Of a stretch of DNA of 64,000 bases, positions 26,304-36,100 are shown piece by piece. The position numbers and the translations under genes were made by a program. The notes below the pieces were generated by a model. That model did no database searches. It was not told the origin of the DNA and saw only the letters and a list, made by a program, of their open reading frames with translations. Source of the stretch: an uncultured Lachnospiraceae bacterium (lineage in GTDB: Bacteria; Bacillota; Clostridia; Lachnospirales; Lachnospiraceae); contig CANQEL010000008.1 in NCBI GenBank assembly GCA_947594855.1, positions 1 through 64,000 of the forward strand, written 5' to 3'. The number at the start of each line of letters is the position of its first letter. The stretch's first letter is position 1.

Positions 26304-27848
26304 ATGGGTAAGAAACCAACAGTGCTTATGATATTGGATGGATATGGTTTAAATGAAAAGAAAGAGGGCAATGCTGTATATGAAGCAAATACTCCGGTAA
26401 TGGATATGCTTATGAAAAAATATCCGTTTGTAAAAGGTAATGCAAGCGGACTTGCAGTAGGACTCCCGGACGGACAGATGGGTAATTCGGAAGTAGGACA
26501 TATCAACATGGGCGCAGGCCGTATAGTATATCAGGAGCTTACAAGGATTACCAAGGAGATTGAAGACGGTACGTTCTTTACGAATGAAGCGCTTCAGGAT
26601 GCAGTTAAGAACTGTAAAAAGAATAATTCTTCACTTCATCTGTACGGGCTTTTATCAGACGGAGGCGTTCACAGCCATAATACACATTTGTATGCACTTT
26701 TGGAACTTGCAAAGAAAGAGAATCTTGATAAAGTATATATCCACTGTTTCCTTGACGGAAGAGATACTCCTCCTGCATCAGGCAGGGATTACATTATAGA
26801 ACTGACTGATAAGATGAAGGAAATAGGAACGGGAAAGATTGCTACCGTTATGGGAAGATTTTATGCAATGGACCGTGACAACAGGTGGGACAGAGTTGAA
26901 AAGGCATGGAGGGCAATGGTTAAAGGCGAAGGAGTAGAGGCAGCAGATGCCGCAGACGCCGTAGCTTCCATGTATGCAAAGGATATAACAGACGAATTTG
27001 TTGAACCGGTAGTAATAAAAGAAAATAATGAGCCGGTTGCTACTATTAAAGATAATGATTCAATCATATTCTTCAATTTCAGGCCTGACCGTGCAAGAGA
27101 GATAACCAGGGCTTTCTGTGCAGATGAGTTTGACGGCTTTGACAGAGGGGACAGAATGAATCTCACTTATATCTGTTTTGCAGAGTATGATGTTACAATT
27201 CCAAATAAAGAGATTGCATTTAAGAAGGTTGAAATAAATAATACATTTGGACAGCTTCTTGCTTCAAAAGGCATGAAACAGGTAAGAATAGCAGAGACAG
27301 AGAAATATGCGCATGTAACTTTCTTCTTTAATGCAGGTGTTGAAGAGCCTAATCCGGGAGAGGACAGGATACTTGTTCCTTCGCCTAAAGAAGTTGCAAC
27401 ATATGACCTTAAGCCTGAGATGAGCGCATATAAAGTATGCGATAAACTTGTGGAGGCAATAGAATCTGATAAGTATGATGTTATTATAATCAATTTTGCC
27501 AATCCTGACATGGTTGGACATACGGGAGTAGAATCGGCGGCAATTAAAGCTGTTGAGGCGGTAGATGAATGTGTCGGAAAAGCTTATGAAGCGCTTATTG
27601 CTGCAGGCGGACAGATGTTTATCTGCGCAGACCATGGTAATGCAGAGCAGCTTATTGATTATCAGACGGGAGAGCCATTTACGGCGCATACTGTTAATCC
27701 GGTACCGTTCATACTTGTAAATTATGATGAAGATTATACGCTTGCAGAAGGAGGCTGCCTTGCAGATATAGTTCCTACACTGCTTGAAATGATGGGACTT
27801 GAAAAGCCTTCTGAGATGACAGGAAAGTCACTTCTTGTTAAAAAATAA
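26304..27848 (+). CDS. gpmI: 2,3-bisphosphoglycerate-independent phosphoglycerate mutase
   Basis: The protein has 514 residues, normal for GpmI. It has the alkaline-phosphatase-like metal sites (LMILDGYG with D12; [14 protein letters not shown]) and the phosphoserine nucleophile S62 in [16 protein letters not shown]. It interconverts 3- and 2-phosphoglycerate in glycolysis using Mn. The start at 26304 has GAGGAAAT upstream; an ATG six codons earlier (26286) lacks a site. It stands alone between the esterase and secG. Confidence 0.96.
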   Translation: MGKKPTVLMILDGYGLNEKKEGNAVYEANTPVMDMLMKKYPFVKGNASGLAVGLPDGQMGNSEVGHINMGAGRIVYQELTRITKEIEDGTFFTNEALQDAVKNCKKNNSSLHLYGLLSDGGVHSHNTHLYALLELAKKENLDKVYIHCFLDGRDTPPASGRDYIIELTDKMKEIGTGKIATVMGRFYAMDRDNRWDRVEKAWRAMVKGEGVEAADAADAVASMYAKDITDEFVEPVVIKENNEPVATIKDNDSIIFFNFRPDRAREITRAFCADEFDGFDRGDRMNLTYICFAEYDVTIPNKEIAFKKVEINNTFGQLLASKGMKQVRIAETEKYAHVTFFFNAGVEEPNPGEDRILVPSPKEVATYDLKPEMSAYKVCDKLVEAIESDKYDVIIINFANPDMVGHTGVESAAIKAVEAVDECVGKAYEALIAAGGQMFICADHGNAEQLIDYQTGEPFTAHTVNPVPFILVNYDEDYTLAEGGCLADIVPTLLEMMGLEKPSEMTGKSLLVKK

Positions 27849-27856
27849 AAAAATGC

Positions 27857-27885
27857 TTGAAATCTTTGTCATGGTATGTTAGACT
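27857..27885 (+). promoter_or_regulatory. promoter of secG
   Basis: TTGAAA (27857-27862), 17 bp, TAGACT (27880-27885), about 40 bp before the secG start. Confidence 0.55.
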
Positions 27886-27927
27886 ATTGATTGTTTGGTA
27901 CAGATGTATGTATTAGGAGGATTTGAT

Positions 27928-28167
27928 ATGTTATCAGTTGTTAGAACACTTGTTACTGTATTATATATTTTGATATCTATTGCGCTTATTATCGTAGTTC
28001 TTCTTCAGGAAGGAAAGTCGGCAGGTCTTGGAGCAATCAGCGGAGCTGCTGAGACATATTGGGGAAAGAATAAAGGAAGGTCAATGGAAGGCGGACTGCT
28101 TAAGAGTACGCGTATACTTACAGCGCTTTTCATTGTAATATCGCTTTTGCTAAACCTTAAGTGGTAA
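27928..28167 (+). CDS. secG: SecG subunit of the Sec protein translocase
   Basis: The protein has 79 residues with two membrane helices (about 5-22 and 58-76) and the loop LLQEGKSAGLGAISGAAETYWGKNK, which is the SecG signature. It associates with SecYE and helps protein export. AGGAGG precedes the ATG at 27928; an ATG-like upstream extension lies before that site. A terminator follows, and rnr comes next, an order common in Bacillota. Confidence 0.95.
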   Translation: MLSVVRTLVTVLYILISIALIIVVLLQEGKSAGLGAISGAAETYWGKNKGRSMEGGLLKSTRILTALFIVISLLLNLKW

Positions 28168-28188
28168 AAAAAGATATTTGTTATTATT

Positions 28189-28216
28189 CCCCCTTGTGTT
28201 TTGCAAGGGGGTTTTT
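28189..28216 (+). terminator. intrinsic terminator after secG
   Basis: CCCCCTTG and CAAGGGGG form a stem around a short loop, followed by TTTTTG. Confidence 0.88.
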
Positions 28217-28248
28217 GTATATATAAGGAGGTGCTTTATACGGGTATA

Positions 28249-30369
28249 TTGCATGATGACCGTAAAAACCGTATTTATGAATATATAACTTCAACGCAGT
28301 ATTTTCCTGTTAAAATCAAACAGCTTGCTGCGATAATCGGTGTTCCTGCGAAAGATAAACGTGAATACAGGAATATTATAGATGAACTTTTAAATGAAAA
28401 ACTTATATATCTTGACAGATATGGTCTTATTCAGCCTGAGAAGGAAAATATAATTACAGGAATATTTTCACAGGCGAGAGCCGGTTATGGATTCGTAATG
28501 TGTGATGACGGCTCGGAAGATGTATTTATACACGAAAACGATACGCTGGATGCAATGCATGGCGACCTGGTTAAAGCAGTTCTTTCCGGCAGCAGAAAGA
28601 AGAGGCGTGAAGGCGTAATAACGGAAATTATCAGACGGAATATTACCGATATAGTAGGAACGGTTCAGATAAGTAAGAATTTTGCGTTTGTTGTGCCTGA
28701 TAATATATATAAAATAAAAGATATATTTATACCGAAGGATAAAACGGGAGGTGCAAAGAATAACCAGAAGGTAGTTGCACATATAAATGACTATGGCGCT
28801 AATGGCGGCAAAAGTCCTTCGGGTGAAATTATTTCAGTACTCGGATATGCAGATGAACCTGGAGTGGATATACTTTCGATAGCAAAGGAAGCAGGGCTTC
28901 CTGACGTATTTCCTGCAGACGTGCTTATGGAAGCTGATAAGATGCCGGAAAGTATATCAGAAGCCGATATAATTTCACGAAAAGATATACGTGACTGGCT
29001 CACTGTTACAATAGATGGTGAAGATGCAAAAGACCTGGATGACGCAGTTACGCTTAAATATGAAAATAATATATATACGCTTGGCGTGCACATAGCAGAT
29101 GTGACGCATTATGTCAGGGAAGATACCGCGCTTAACAGGGAAGCCCTGGCAAGGGGGACAAGCGCTTATCTGGTGGACAGGGTTATACCAATGCTTCCAA
29201 AGAAACTGTCTAATGGAATCTGTTCATTAAATGAAGGAACGGACAGGCTGAGCCTTAGTTGTATTATGCAGTTTGATGATAATGGGGCGCTTTTAGGTCA
29301 TGAGATAGCAGAGACAGTAATAAATGTAAATCACAGGATGACATATTCTTCAGTGCAAAAGATTGTGGCAGGAAATGACAAAGAGGAGCAAAATAAGTAC
29401 AGCGATATACTTAAGATGCTTTTTGATATGAAAGCTCTTGCCGAAAAAAGAATAGAGATAAGAAAGCGTAAAGGAGCAGTTGATTTTGATTTTCCGGAAA
29501 GCAAAATTATTCTGGATGATAACAAAAAACCCATAAGCATTAAACCATATGAGAGAAATATTGCTACAAGAATTATTGAGGAATTCATGCTTGTTACCAA
29601 TGAAACGATAGCGGAAGATTATTACTGGCAGGAACTGCCGTTTGTATACAGGTCGCATGAGGCACCTGATGCTGATAAGATGCGTGAACTTTCGGTATTC
29701 ATAAGTAATTTTGGACATCGGGTAAAGTTTACGGGAAATGAGATACATCCAATGCAGGTGCAGAAACTTCTTTCGGGCATAGAAGGCGTTCCTGAGGAAA
29801 ATCTTATAAGCAGGCTAGTTCTGCGCTCGATGAAAAGGGCGAAATATACGGTGGATTCACTGGGACATTTCGGACTTGCAACTAAATATTACTGTCATTT
29901 CACATCACCCATAAGGAGATATCCCGACCTTATAATCCACAGGATAATTAAAGAAAATCTCCATGGGAAACTAAACGAAAGAAGAATAGAGCATTATGAT
30001 TCAATACTTCCGGATATTGCAGAGCAGTCAGGTATACTTGAAAGGCGTGCAGAGGCTGCTGAAAGAGAAGTCCACAAGCTGAAAAAGGCAGAATATATGC
30101 TTGACCATATTGGTGAGGTGTACGAAGGTATTATATCGGGCGTGACAGGATGGGGTATATATGTTGAACTGCCAAATACCATAGAGGGAATGGTAAGGAT
30201 AACAGATATGACGGATGACGATTATGTGTATGATGATAGGAACTTCAGGGTATACGGAAAGTATACGGGCAAGGAGTATTTGCTTGGACAGAAAGCGGTT
30301 GTGGAAGTACTTCGCGCATCGCTTGATATGCGTACAGTGGATTTTATATTTGTTTATGAAGAGGAGTAA
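28249..30369 (+). CDS. rnr: ribonuclease R
   Basis: The protein has about 706 residues. A winged-helix-like N-terminus (IKQLAAIIGVP) precedes cold-shock domains (GYGFVMCDDGSEDVFIHEND), the RNB exonuclease core with DGEDAKDLDDAVTL (metal Asp cluster) and HFTSPIRRYPDLIIHR, and a C-terminal S1 domain. It degrades structured RNA 3' to 5' and acts with tmRNA in known systems, matching smpB and ssrA just downstream. The start is uncertain: AAGGAGG lies at 28225-28231, but no ATG or GTG follows at a normal distance; the first usable codon is TTG at 28249, 17 nt away. The TTG at 28201 lies inside the terminator hairpin. Confidence 0.92.
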   Translation: MHDDRKNRIYEYITSTQYFPVKIKQLAAIIGVPAKDKREYRNIIDELLNEKLIYLDRYGLIQPEKENIITGIFSQARAGYGFVMCDDGSEDVFIHENDTLDAMHGDLVKAVLSGSRKKRREGVITEIIRRNITDIVGTVQISKNFAFVVPDNIYKIKDIFIPKDKTGGAKNNQKVVAHINDYGANGGKSPSGEIISVLGYADEPGVDILSIAKEAGLPDVFPADVLMEADKMPESISEADIISRKDIRDWLTVTIDGEDAKDLDDAVTLKYENNIYTLGVHIADVTHYVREDTALNREALARGTSAYLVDRVIPMLPKKLSNGICSLNEGTDRLSLSCIMQFDDNGALLGHEIAETVINVNHRMTYSSVQKIVAGNDKEEQNKYSDILKMLFDMKALAEKRIEIRKRKGAVDFDFPESKIILDDNKKPISIKPYERNIATRIIEEFMLVTNETIAEDYYWQELPFVYRSHEAPDADKMRELSVFISNFGHRVKFTGNEIHPMQVQKLLSGIEGVPEENLISRLVLRSMKRAKYTVDSLGHFGLATKYYCHFTSPIRRYPDLIIHRIIKENLHGKLNERRIEHYDSILPDIAEQSGILERRAEAAEREVHKLKKAEYMLDHIGEVYEGIISGVTGWGIYVELPNTIEGMVRITDMTDDDYVYDDRNFRVYGKYTGKEYLLGQKAVVEVLRASLDMRTVDFIFVYEEE

Positions 30370-30375
30370 TGTATT

Positions 30376-30846
30376 ATGGCAAAGGAAGCGGTTAAACTTA
30401 TTGCAAATAATAAAAAAGCTTATCATGATTATTTTATAGAAGAGCAGTATGAGGCGGGAATTGAGCTTTTCGGGACAGAAGTAAAATCCCTTCGTATGGG
30501 AAAGTGCAGTATAAAGGAATCATTTATCCGTATTGAAAATGGGGAAGTGTTTGTATATAATATGCATATAAGTCCGTATGAGAAGGGCAATATATTTAAC
30601 AGAGAGCCTTTAAGGGTTAAAAAACTTCTGCTCCACAGAAGCGAGATAAGGAAAATAACCGGTAAAATAGCGCAGAAGGGTTATACGCTCATACCCCTTC
30701 AGATATATTTTAAAGGAAGCCTTGCAAAGGTAGAAATAGCCCTTGCAAGAGGTAAGAAGTTATATGATAAAAGACAGGATATTGCAAAGAAAGACCAGAG
30801 ACGCGATGCGGAGAGGAACTTTAAGTCTTCTTCATTCCGTATATAA
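30376..30846 (+). CDS. smpB: SmpB, tmRNA-binding protein
   Basis: The protein has 156 residues. Motifs include [33 protein letters not shown] and the C-terminal tail [12 protein letters not shown], which enters the ribosome decoding centre in known structures. SmpB brings tmRNA to stalled ribosomes. The start is 6 bp after the rnr stop, and the tmRNA gene begins about 42 bp downstream. Confidence 0.96.
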   Translation: MAKEAVKLIANNKKAYHDYFIEEQYEAGIELFGTEVKSLRMGKCSIKESFIRIENGEVFVYNMHISPYEKGNIFNREPLRVKKLLLHRSEIRKITGKIAQKGYTLIPLQIYFKGSLAKVEIALARGKKLYDKRQDIAKKDQRRDAERNFKSSSFRI

Positions 30847-30888
30847 GTTTAGGTCTGTATATTCCTGATTTTATATATTTATTATTTT

Positions 30889-31225
30889 GGGGTAGTAAAG
30901 GTTTCGACAGGGTATTAGAAGTCGGAGAAGCAAGCCGCAGGATGATGCGTCAAATCTCACAATTAAAATTAAACGCTGAAGATAATTTAGCATACGCTGC
31001 CTAAGGGCAGCTGTCCGCCTGTAAGCACCTGCACTTATAAAGCGGGCATCGACTATGCAGGAAACGACATATGTGATGCTCTTAGCATATGGGCGTATTA
31101 GGAGCTACCGAGGCTGCCACCCTGCCATCCGGGGGGACAGTTTGGGGAATCAAAAAAGAATGGCTAAGCTTGTAGAAGGACGATGGAAGATATTTTGGAC
31201 GCGGGTTCGATTCCCGCCTACTCCA
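30889..31225 (+). ncRNA. ssrA: transfer-messenger RNA (tmRNA)
   Basis: The 5' end GGGGTAGTAAAGGTTTCGAC is the standard tmRNA start, and it pairs with CTACTCC at the 3' end (one G-U), followed by an encoded CCA (31223-31225). The T arm is GCGGGTTCGATTCCCGC. The tag frame ends ...LNAEDNLAYAA followed by TAA (stop near 31004); the resume codon is not certain. Downstream pseudoknot-like segments are present. It rescues stalled ribosomes with SmpB, encoded just upstream. Confidence 0.95.
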
Positions 31226-31323
31226 CTTGACCGAATTAAGACGAACTCGGCATATGATATCATCATATACAGGAATATGTTTTGTCTGGTGTATTGGAGA
31301 GCAAAAAGGACAACGTAAGCATA

Positions 31324-31349
31324 AGGGCAGTTTGCACTGCCCTCTTTTG
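31324..31349 (+). terminator. terminator downstream of ssrA
   Basis: AGGGCAG and CTGCCCT form a 7-bp stem around TTTGCA, followed by CTTTTGT. It lies about 100 bp after the tmRNA 3' end. Confidence 0.6.
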
Positions 31350-31380
31350 TGGTAAAAATCATTTTCTTTTTGATTTTTGA

Positions 31381-31443
31381 ATTTCACCGAATGAAAGTCC
31401 CAAATTTCACCGAATGAAATTATATAATCTGACCGAATGTATA
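31381..31443. repeat. three iterated repeats at 23-bp pitch
   Basis: AATTTCACCGAATGAAA occurs at 31381-31397 and 31404-31420, and a third, weaker copy with GACCGAATG lies near 31432-31440. The core ACCGAATG recurs at exactly 23-bp steps. Each full unit has TTTCA/TGAAA inverted ends. The spacing of about two helical turns fits a multi-site protein-binding region, or the multiple terminal repeats of an IS21-like element end. Confidence 0.6.
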
Positions 31444-31564
31444 TACTATGCTTGTAAAGATTCTGCTTGGAGGACTTTATAGTTTGCACGCTGAAAAAAG
31501 CTATTTTGTAGGAAAAGAATATTAAATCAACATAGCTCAAAACCATATATTATATATAAAGAAG
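31444..31564. other. intergenic region before the pilin-like gene
   Basis: No gene seen. It is AT-rich and ends at an inverted repeat, ATATCTGA / TCAGATAT (31565-31572 / 31580-31587), that abuts the first possible start of the next gene. Confidence 0.4.
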
Positions 31565-31587
31565 ATATCTGACAGATTATCAGATAT

Positions 31588-32106
31588 ATGCAAAAAGGAA
31601 TGAAGATTTATAGAGCTATGAAAAAAATAAGAAAAAAACCGGTGGGCAAAAGCGGTTTTACACTTGTAGAACTGATAGTTGTTATTGTGATAATATTGGT
31701 TCTTGCAGCGGTGCTGATACCTAATGTCGTGCGGTTTATCGAAGCGTCAAAAAAATCAGCGTTTCAGATAGAAGCATATTCGTATATGATAGAACTGGTT
31801 GGGTATGAAGCAGAGTATTATGCTAAGACGGGGAATGATTTGAGCCCGCCGGGGGAATTTATTTATAAACTTCCTATCAGCGATATGAAGCTGACCAGAT
31901 GGGATACTAAAGACTGGATTATGATATATAATATAAAAAAGGAAGATATCGGGTTTTGGAAAGGGAGTATTAGGAGTTTTAGTAAAAAAGAAGGCAGAAT
32001 CATATTATTATTTGTAAATAATGGTTCTGTGATAGGGTATGCCTATTCTGATGGGCAATATAGTGTTGAGTGGTTTCCGGAAGATGGCTGGAGTAATATT
32101 ATATAG
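31588..32106 (+). CDS. type IV pilin-like protein with prepilin leader
   Basis: The protein has up to 172 residues. The class III leader ends KSG followed by FTLVELIVVIVIILVLAAVL: cleavage after Gly, a conserved Glu at mature position 5, and one hydrophobic helix. The rest is a small soluble domain. Such pseudopilins build type IV pili, type II secretion or competence fibres, but no assembly genes are nearby. The start is uncertain: ATGs occur at 31588, 31600 and 31618, none with an ideal ribosome site; the last gives a typical 13-residue leader. The 3' end overlaps the convergent kinase gene by 8 bp. Confidence 0.75.
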   Translation: MQKGMKIYRAMKKIRKKPVGKSGFTLVELIVVIVIILVLAAVLIPNVVRFIEASKKSAFQIEAYSYMIELVGYEAEYYAKTGNDLSPPGEFIYKLPISDMKLTRWDTKDWIMIYNIKKEDIGFWKGSIRSFSKKEGRIILLFVNNGSVIGYAYSDGQYSVEWFPEDGWSNII

Positions 32107-33013
32107 ATATCCTTGTGTCAAGAATTCTTTTTACTGAGCCAAGATAAGAGCTTCCGAACAGATTCAGATGGTTCAGGAGATGATACAGGTTGTAGAGGTC
32201 TTTTCTGTCGTTATATCCGCTGTTTATGGGATTGGTATCATTATATGCCTGATAAAAATAATCAGGATAACCTCCGAAAAGTTCAGTCATTGCAAGCTCT
32301 GCCTCAAAATGTCCAACGTATGCAGCCGGGTCGAGTATCCATGCTTTGCCGTCAGGTCCGCAGATGGCGTTGCCAATCCACAGGTCGCCATGAATCAGCG
32401 ATGGAAATTCAGGCTCTGTAAGATAAGATTCGAGATTGTCCATAAGTTTTATGAATTGTTTTCGTATTTTAGTATCAAAATACCGGTCTGCCATTTGAAT
32501 CTGCGGATACAGTCTGCACGTGCGGAAAAATTCAACCCAATTTTTTGTCGGCGTGTTTTTCTGTGGGGTGGCTCCGATATAATTATCATCTTCAAAACCA
32601 AATACAAGGTTTTTATCTTTATCAGATAATGCAGTTACGGCAGTCCTGTGCAGCTTTGCAAGCTCATGGCCGAATACTTCCCAGTATTTTTCAATCTTTG
32701 GGGAAGCTTCAAGATATTCCATTAAAAGAAAAGATTTTCCGGTTATATTGTCGGTTCCGATGCCGTATACTTTGGGAATATTTATAGTATGTGTGTTTTC
32801 AAGGGCGTTAAGCCCTTTTGCCTCTGCTTCAAAAAATGAGATATTGGCAGGAGAGTTACATTTCATAAATAACGCTTCTCCGTCAGAAAGCGAAAGACGG
32901 TAAGATTCGTTAATATCGCCTCCGTATACCGGGCGTTTGCTTACTATACGCAGATTGTTTCCAAATATAGCCGATATGGCCTCGTCTAATGAATGAAAAT
33001 GTAAATATTCCAT
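32099..33013 (-). CDS. fructosamine/ketosamine-3-kinase family protein
   Basis: The protein has 304 residues with an aminoglycoside-phosphotransferase-like fold. Motifs: PVYGGDINESYRL near the N-terminus, LLMEYL, the catalytic LIHGDLWIGN and metal-binding LDPAAYVGHFEAELAMTELF typical of FN3K-type proteins. Known members phosphorylate sugars attached to protein amines, leading to deglycation. AGGAGG lies upstream of the ATG at 33013. It is on the same strand as, and downstream of, the GH2 gene, separated by a hairpin. Confidence 0.88.
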   Translation of the reverse strand: MEYLHFHSLDEAISAIFGNNLRIVSKRPVYGGDINESYRLSLSDGEALFMKCNSPANISFFEAEAKGLNALENTHTINIPKVYGIGTDNITGKSFLLMEYLEASPKIEKYWEVFGHELAKLHRTAVTALSDKDKNLVFGFEDDNYIGATPQKNTPTKNWVEFFRTCRLYPQIQMADRYFDTKIRKQFIKLMDNLESYLTEPEFPSLIHGDLWIGNAICGPDGKAWILDPAAYVGHFEAELAMTELFGGYPDYFYQAYNDTNPINSGYNDRKDLYNLYHLLNHLNLFGSSYLGSVKRILDTRISI

Positions 33014-33065
33014 GCTCCTGCCTCCTCGTCTGATAAGGTAATTATAACATATTTTTATATAATTT

Positions 33066-33098
33066 GGGACCGGAATCTATATGGAGGGGTCCGGTCCC
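33066..33098. terminator. hairpin between GH2 and FN3K genes
   Basis: GGGACCGGA and TCCGGTCCC form a perfect 9-bp stem. Neither strand has a strong T run after it, so it is a possible weak terminator or mRNA-end stabiliser for the GH2 transcript. Confidence 0.5.
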
Positions 33099-33131
33099 GT
33101 TATCAAAAGAGGGTATCTATGCGTCGGTTTT

Positions 33132-36100
33132 TTAAGGCAAAGTTTTGTTTTTGAAAAACTTCCTGTAAGCTTTGGCTTTTTTTGCAGGTACTTTGAATTT
33201 AAGTTTGTTTCCTGTCTTCTTAAAACTGTTTTTGGCTACTGATTTTATAACCTTTGATTTAATGGTTACTTTTTTTAGTTTTTTTGTGTTATAAAAAGCC
33301 TTTTTGCCAATCTTCGTAATGTTTTTTCCGATAACGGCCTTAGTAAGCCGCTTGTTGTTTGCAAAGGCTTTGTCTGATATGGCGGTAACTTTGCATTTTA
33401 TCCCTTTTATCTTAACTGTGGCAGGTATTACTGCTGTTTTCATTTTTTTGGATAACGGTCTGTAAAGTGTAACATTTGCTGATTTTTTCGTTGTCTTAAG
33501 TACTTTGTATCTGTATTTTCCGGCTTTGTATAAAATGCCTTTGGAAAGAGCGGGACTTGAAGGTTTGGGTATATTTAATCCAGGAGCGGGAGCGTTATTG
33601 CCGCTGTTTCCTTTTGGTGTAAGCCTGAGTCCGGCAATGGCATTTCTTATTTTAAGAGCAGCGGCATCAAAGTCCTGGGAGTAAGTTTCAGGACTGGAAA
33701 GCAGGCCTGCTGCATATATTAAAGCTTCTGTATAACCTGTTTTTGACTCATTAGTATATTTATCCGCATCGGCAGAATATATAATCTGCATTGCCTCCTG
33801 TATGGCTGTAAGCAGGTTCGCTTCACTGCCTGAAGGATTAAGACCTGCGCCTGATGTATCAGAGCCGTCTTCACTTATGACTGTAGAACGTGTAAATGGT
33901 ACGAGAGTATCAGCGTTCCAGCCTATTATTTTTACATAATCAAGCTTACCAATATTCTCCGGTATATCTATGGCAAAGTCTGATGCCAGGGAACCTTTAC
34001 CAGGAATACTTACAGGTATTAACGATATTTTTACAGGAGTATGGTCTGCCCTGTATAGAAAGGCTGCGAGGGCAGCGGAGATCCTGTTTTCATTTTTATT
34101 CGTAATCCTTACCTGCATATGTAAGGTTTTACCGGGTTGAAGCGTATCCATATCCGGGCACATCTGGGTAAGTATTGTTTCTGCGCCTGAAAGAGGATTT
34201 TCACTGTCGTCGTTTCCGTTTCCATAATCCATACTGCTTCTTGTTATGTCTCTGTATACGCCCATAAGCCGCGAGCCTTTTAACTGGAAAGCGGTACCTC
34301 CTGCGGAAGATGAAGCGGTTATTTTAAGGTTTTTAACTTTGTTAATGCTTATATCTATATTACAGCTTTCGGAAGGCCCGTTTATGGTCTTTTCATACAT
34401 AAGCTCGTCATCACAATATACAGAGAATGTGACAGGCGCAGGCACATCTGCATTTTCCGGGAAGGAGATGTTTGTCTGGAATCTTGCATAACCGGGAGAA
34501 TCCTTTTCAAGGTCGTATACTATATTACATTCGCTGCCGTCTGTGGTCTTTCCGGTTATGACGCCTGTATCTTTGTCAATAGTAACCGCATCGTTAGGAA
34601 TTTCAGACAATGGTTTGATTCCCTGCGTATAGCCTGAGGAGTCGGCTCTGATGCCGTACAGCTTAAGCTCTGCAAGACTTGCATATTCACCGGCAGGCAC
34701 ATCAGGGAATTCAATCCTTATGTAGCGCATATAAGTTCCGCCAAGACTGTCTTCGGCAGGTCTTTGGTTAATTGTATCGGAATTATATTCTTTTAAAGTA
34801 ATCCATTCGTCTTCTGAAATATTTAAAGACTTATATTGGATTCTGTAAGGGTATGCTTTGCCATTAAATATAAGTTTTGCTTTATAGAGGCTCATGCCGC
34901 CATGTTCAATTTCCAGATACAGCCACTGTCCGCTGCCCGGTGTTTCAGCAGTCCAGGAAGTAGTATTATCGCCGTCCTGAATATTAACTACGGAACTAAG
35001 GCCGCTGCTTGAATTCATAGGGCATCCTTTGAATCTGTGATATCTGTAAGGCGTAGGTTCTTCAAGAGAATTAGGGACATATCCGCCGTTGCTCATAAAT
35101 GCCCCGTACATTGTTTCGATGGCAGGTTCATCTACAGAGCCTTCGCCTGTAGTAGTTATAGTTATAGTTGCAGGCTTGATTTCCGGATTGGTGTCGGAAT
35201 AGGCTTTAATAGTAGTAGTGCCTGCATAGTAGGAACGAAATTCAATTGCCGCCTTACCGTCGCGCATGCTGTCTCCGGGTTTGAAAGTAATGCTTTTGCC
35301 TGTAGGGAATATTCCCGGTCCGTCTGTAACTTCAAAAGTTACTTCGGGCTCAGAATTAAGCCAGTTGCCGTCTTTGTCTGCGACAGTGACAGTGATATGG
35401 GTATCGCTCGTTCCGTCGTTTTTTATGGTGGTGGAAGATGCGTCAAGTAAAAGCCTGTCCGGAGTACCGTTCTGTGAACTTTCAGGTTCCACGCCGGTAC
35501 GGTTGTATCTGTAGTAATACCATATATTAAGCGGCAGTCTGTAATAATCTATGTAACCCATGTCGCCGTAGCTTCTTGACAGTATGGAACCGTGGTGGAA
35601 TGCGCACCACAATGCTATGCCGCTTCTCCACGGATAACGTATGGGTTCGCCATTTTCATCCGTCTGCACGCTTCCGTAATAGCATGTGAAATTCTCAGGT
35701 CTGTTGCCTGTATGTGTAGAATATTCGGATACCAGATTTCCGACTCCGGGATTCTGATATTCAGGCATATCGGCGCCGTCGCCATTATATCCTGCTATGT
35801 CTACATTAGGAAGATGATCAAAAGAACCTCTTTGAGTTCCTCCTATTGCAGTGCATCTTGTAGGGTCAAGTTCTTTTGCAATTCCCGCCATTTTGCTTAT
35901 AAGTGCTTTCTTTTTTTCCGCATTATCGCCAAAGAACGGTTCATTTCCCATGCTCCATACTATAATTGAAGGATGGTTTCGGTTAATCCTTATCATTTCC
36001 GAAAGGTTATTTATGCAGCTTTGTTCAAATGCTTCTTCGGTAGCGCGGTTTCCGGTAGAAGGATATCCGTCTGCCTTATAATCATCAGAAGTGCCGGTAT

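Noticed and set aside
31055-31318. Open frame of 87 codons across the ssrA 3' region
   Set aside because: It overlaps the tmRNA body and its tRNA-like end, and has no ribosome site.
31381-31443. Possible mini CRISPR array
   Set aside because: The repeats are only 17 bp with 6-bp gaps, too short for repeat-spacer units, and there are no cas genes.
32113-32787. Plus-strand open frames of 80-153 codons opposite the FN3K-like gene
   Set aside because: They are antisense shadows; the minus-strand frame has clear kinase motifs.
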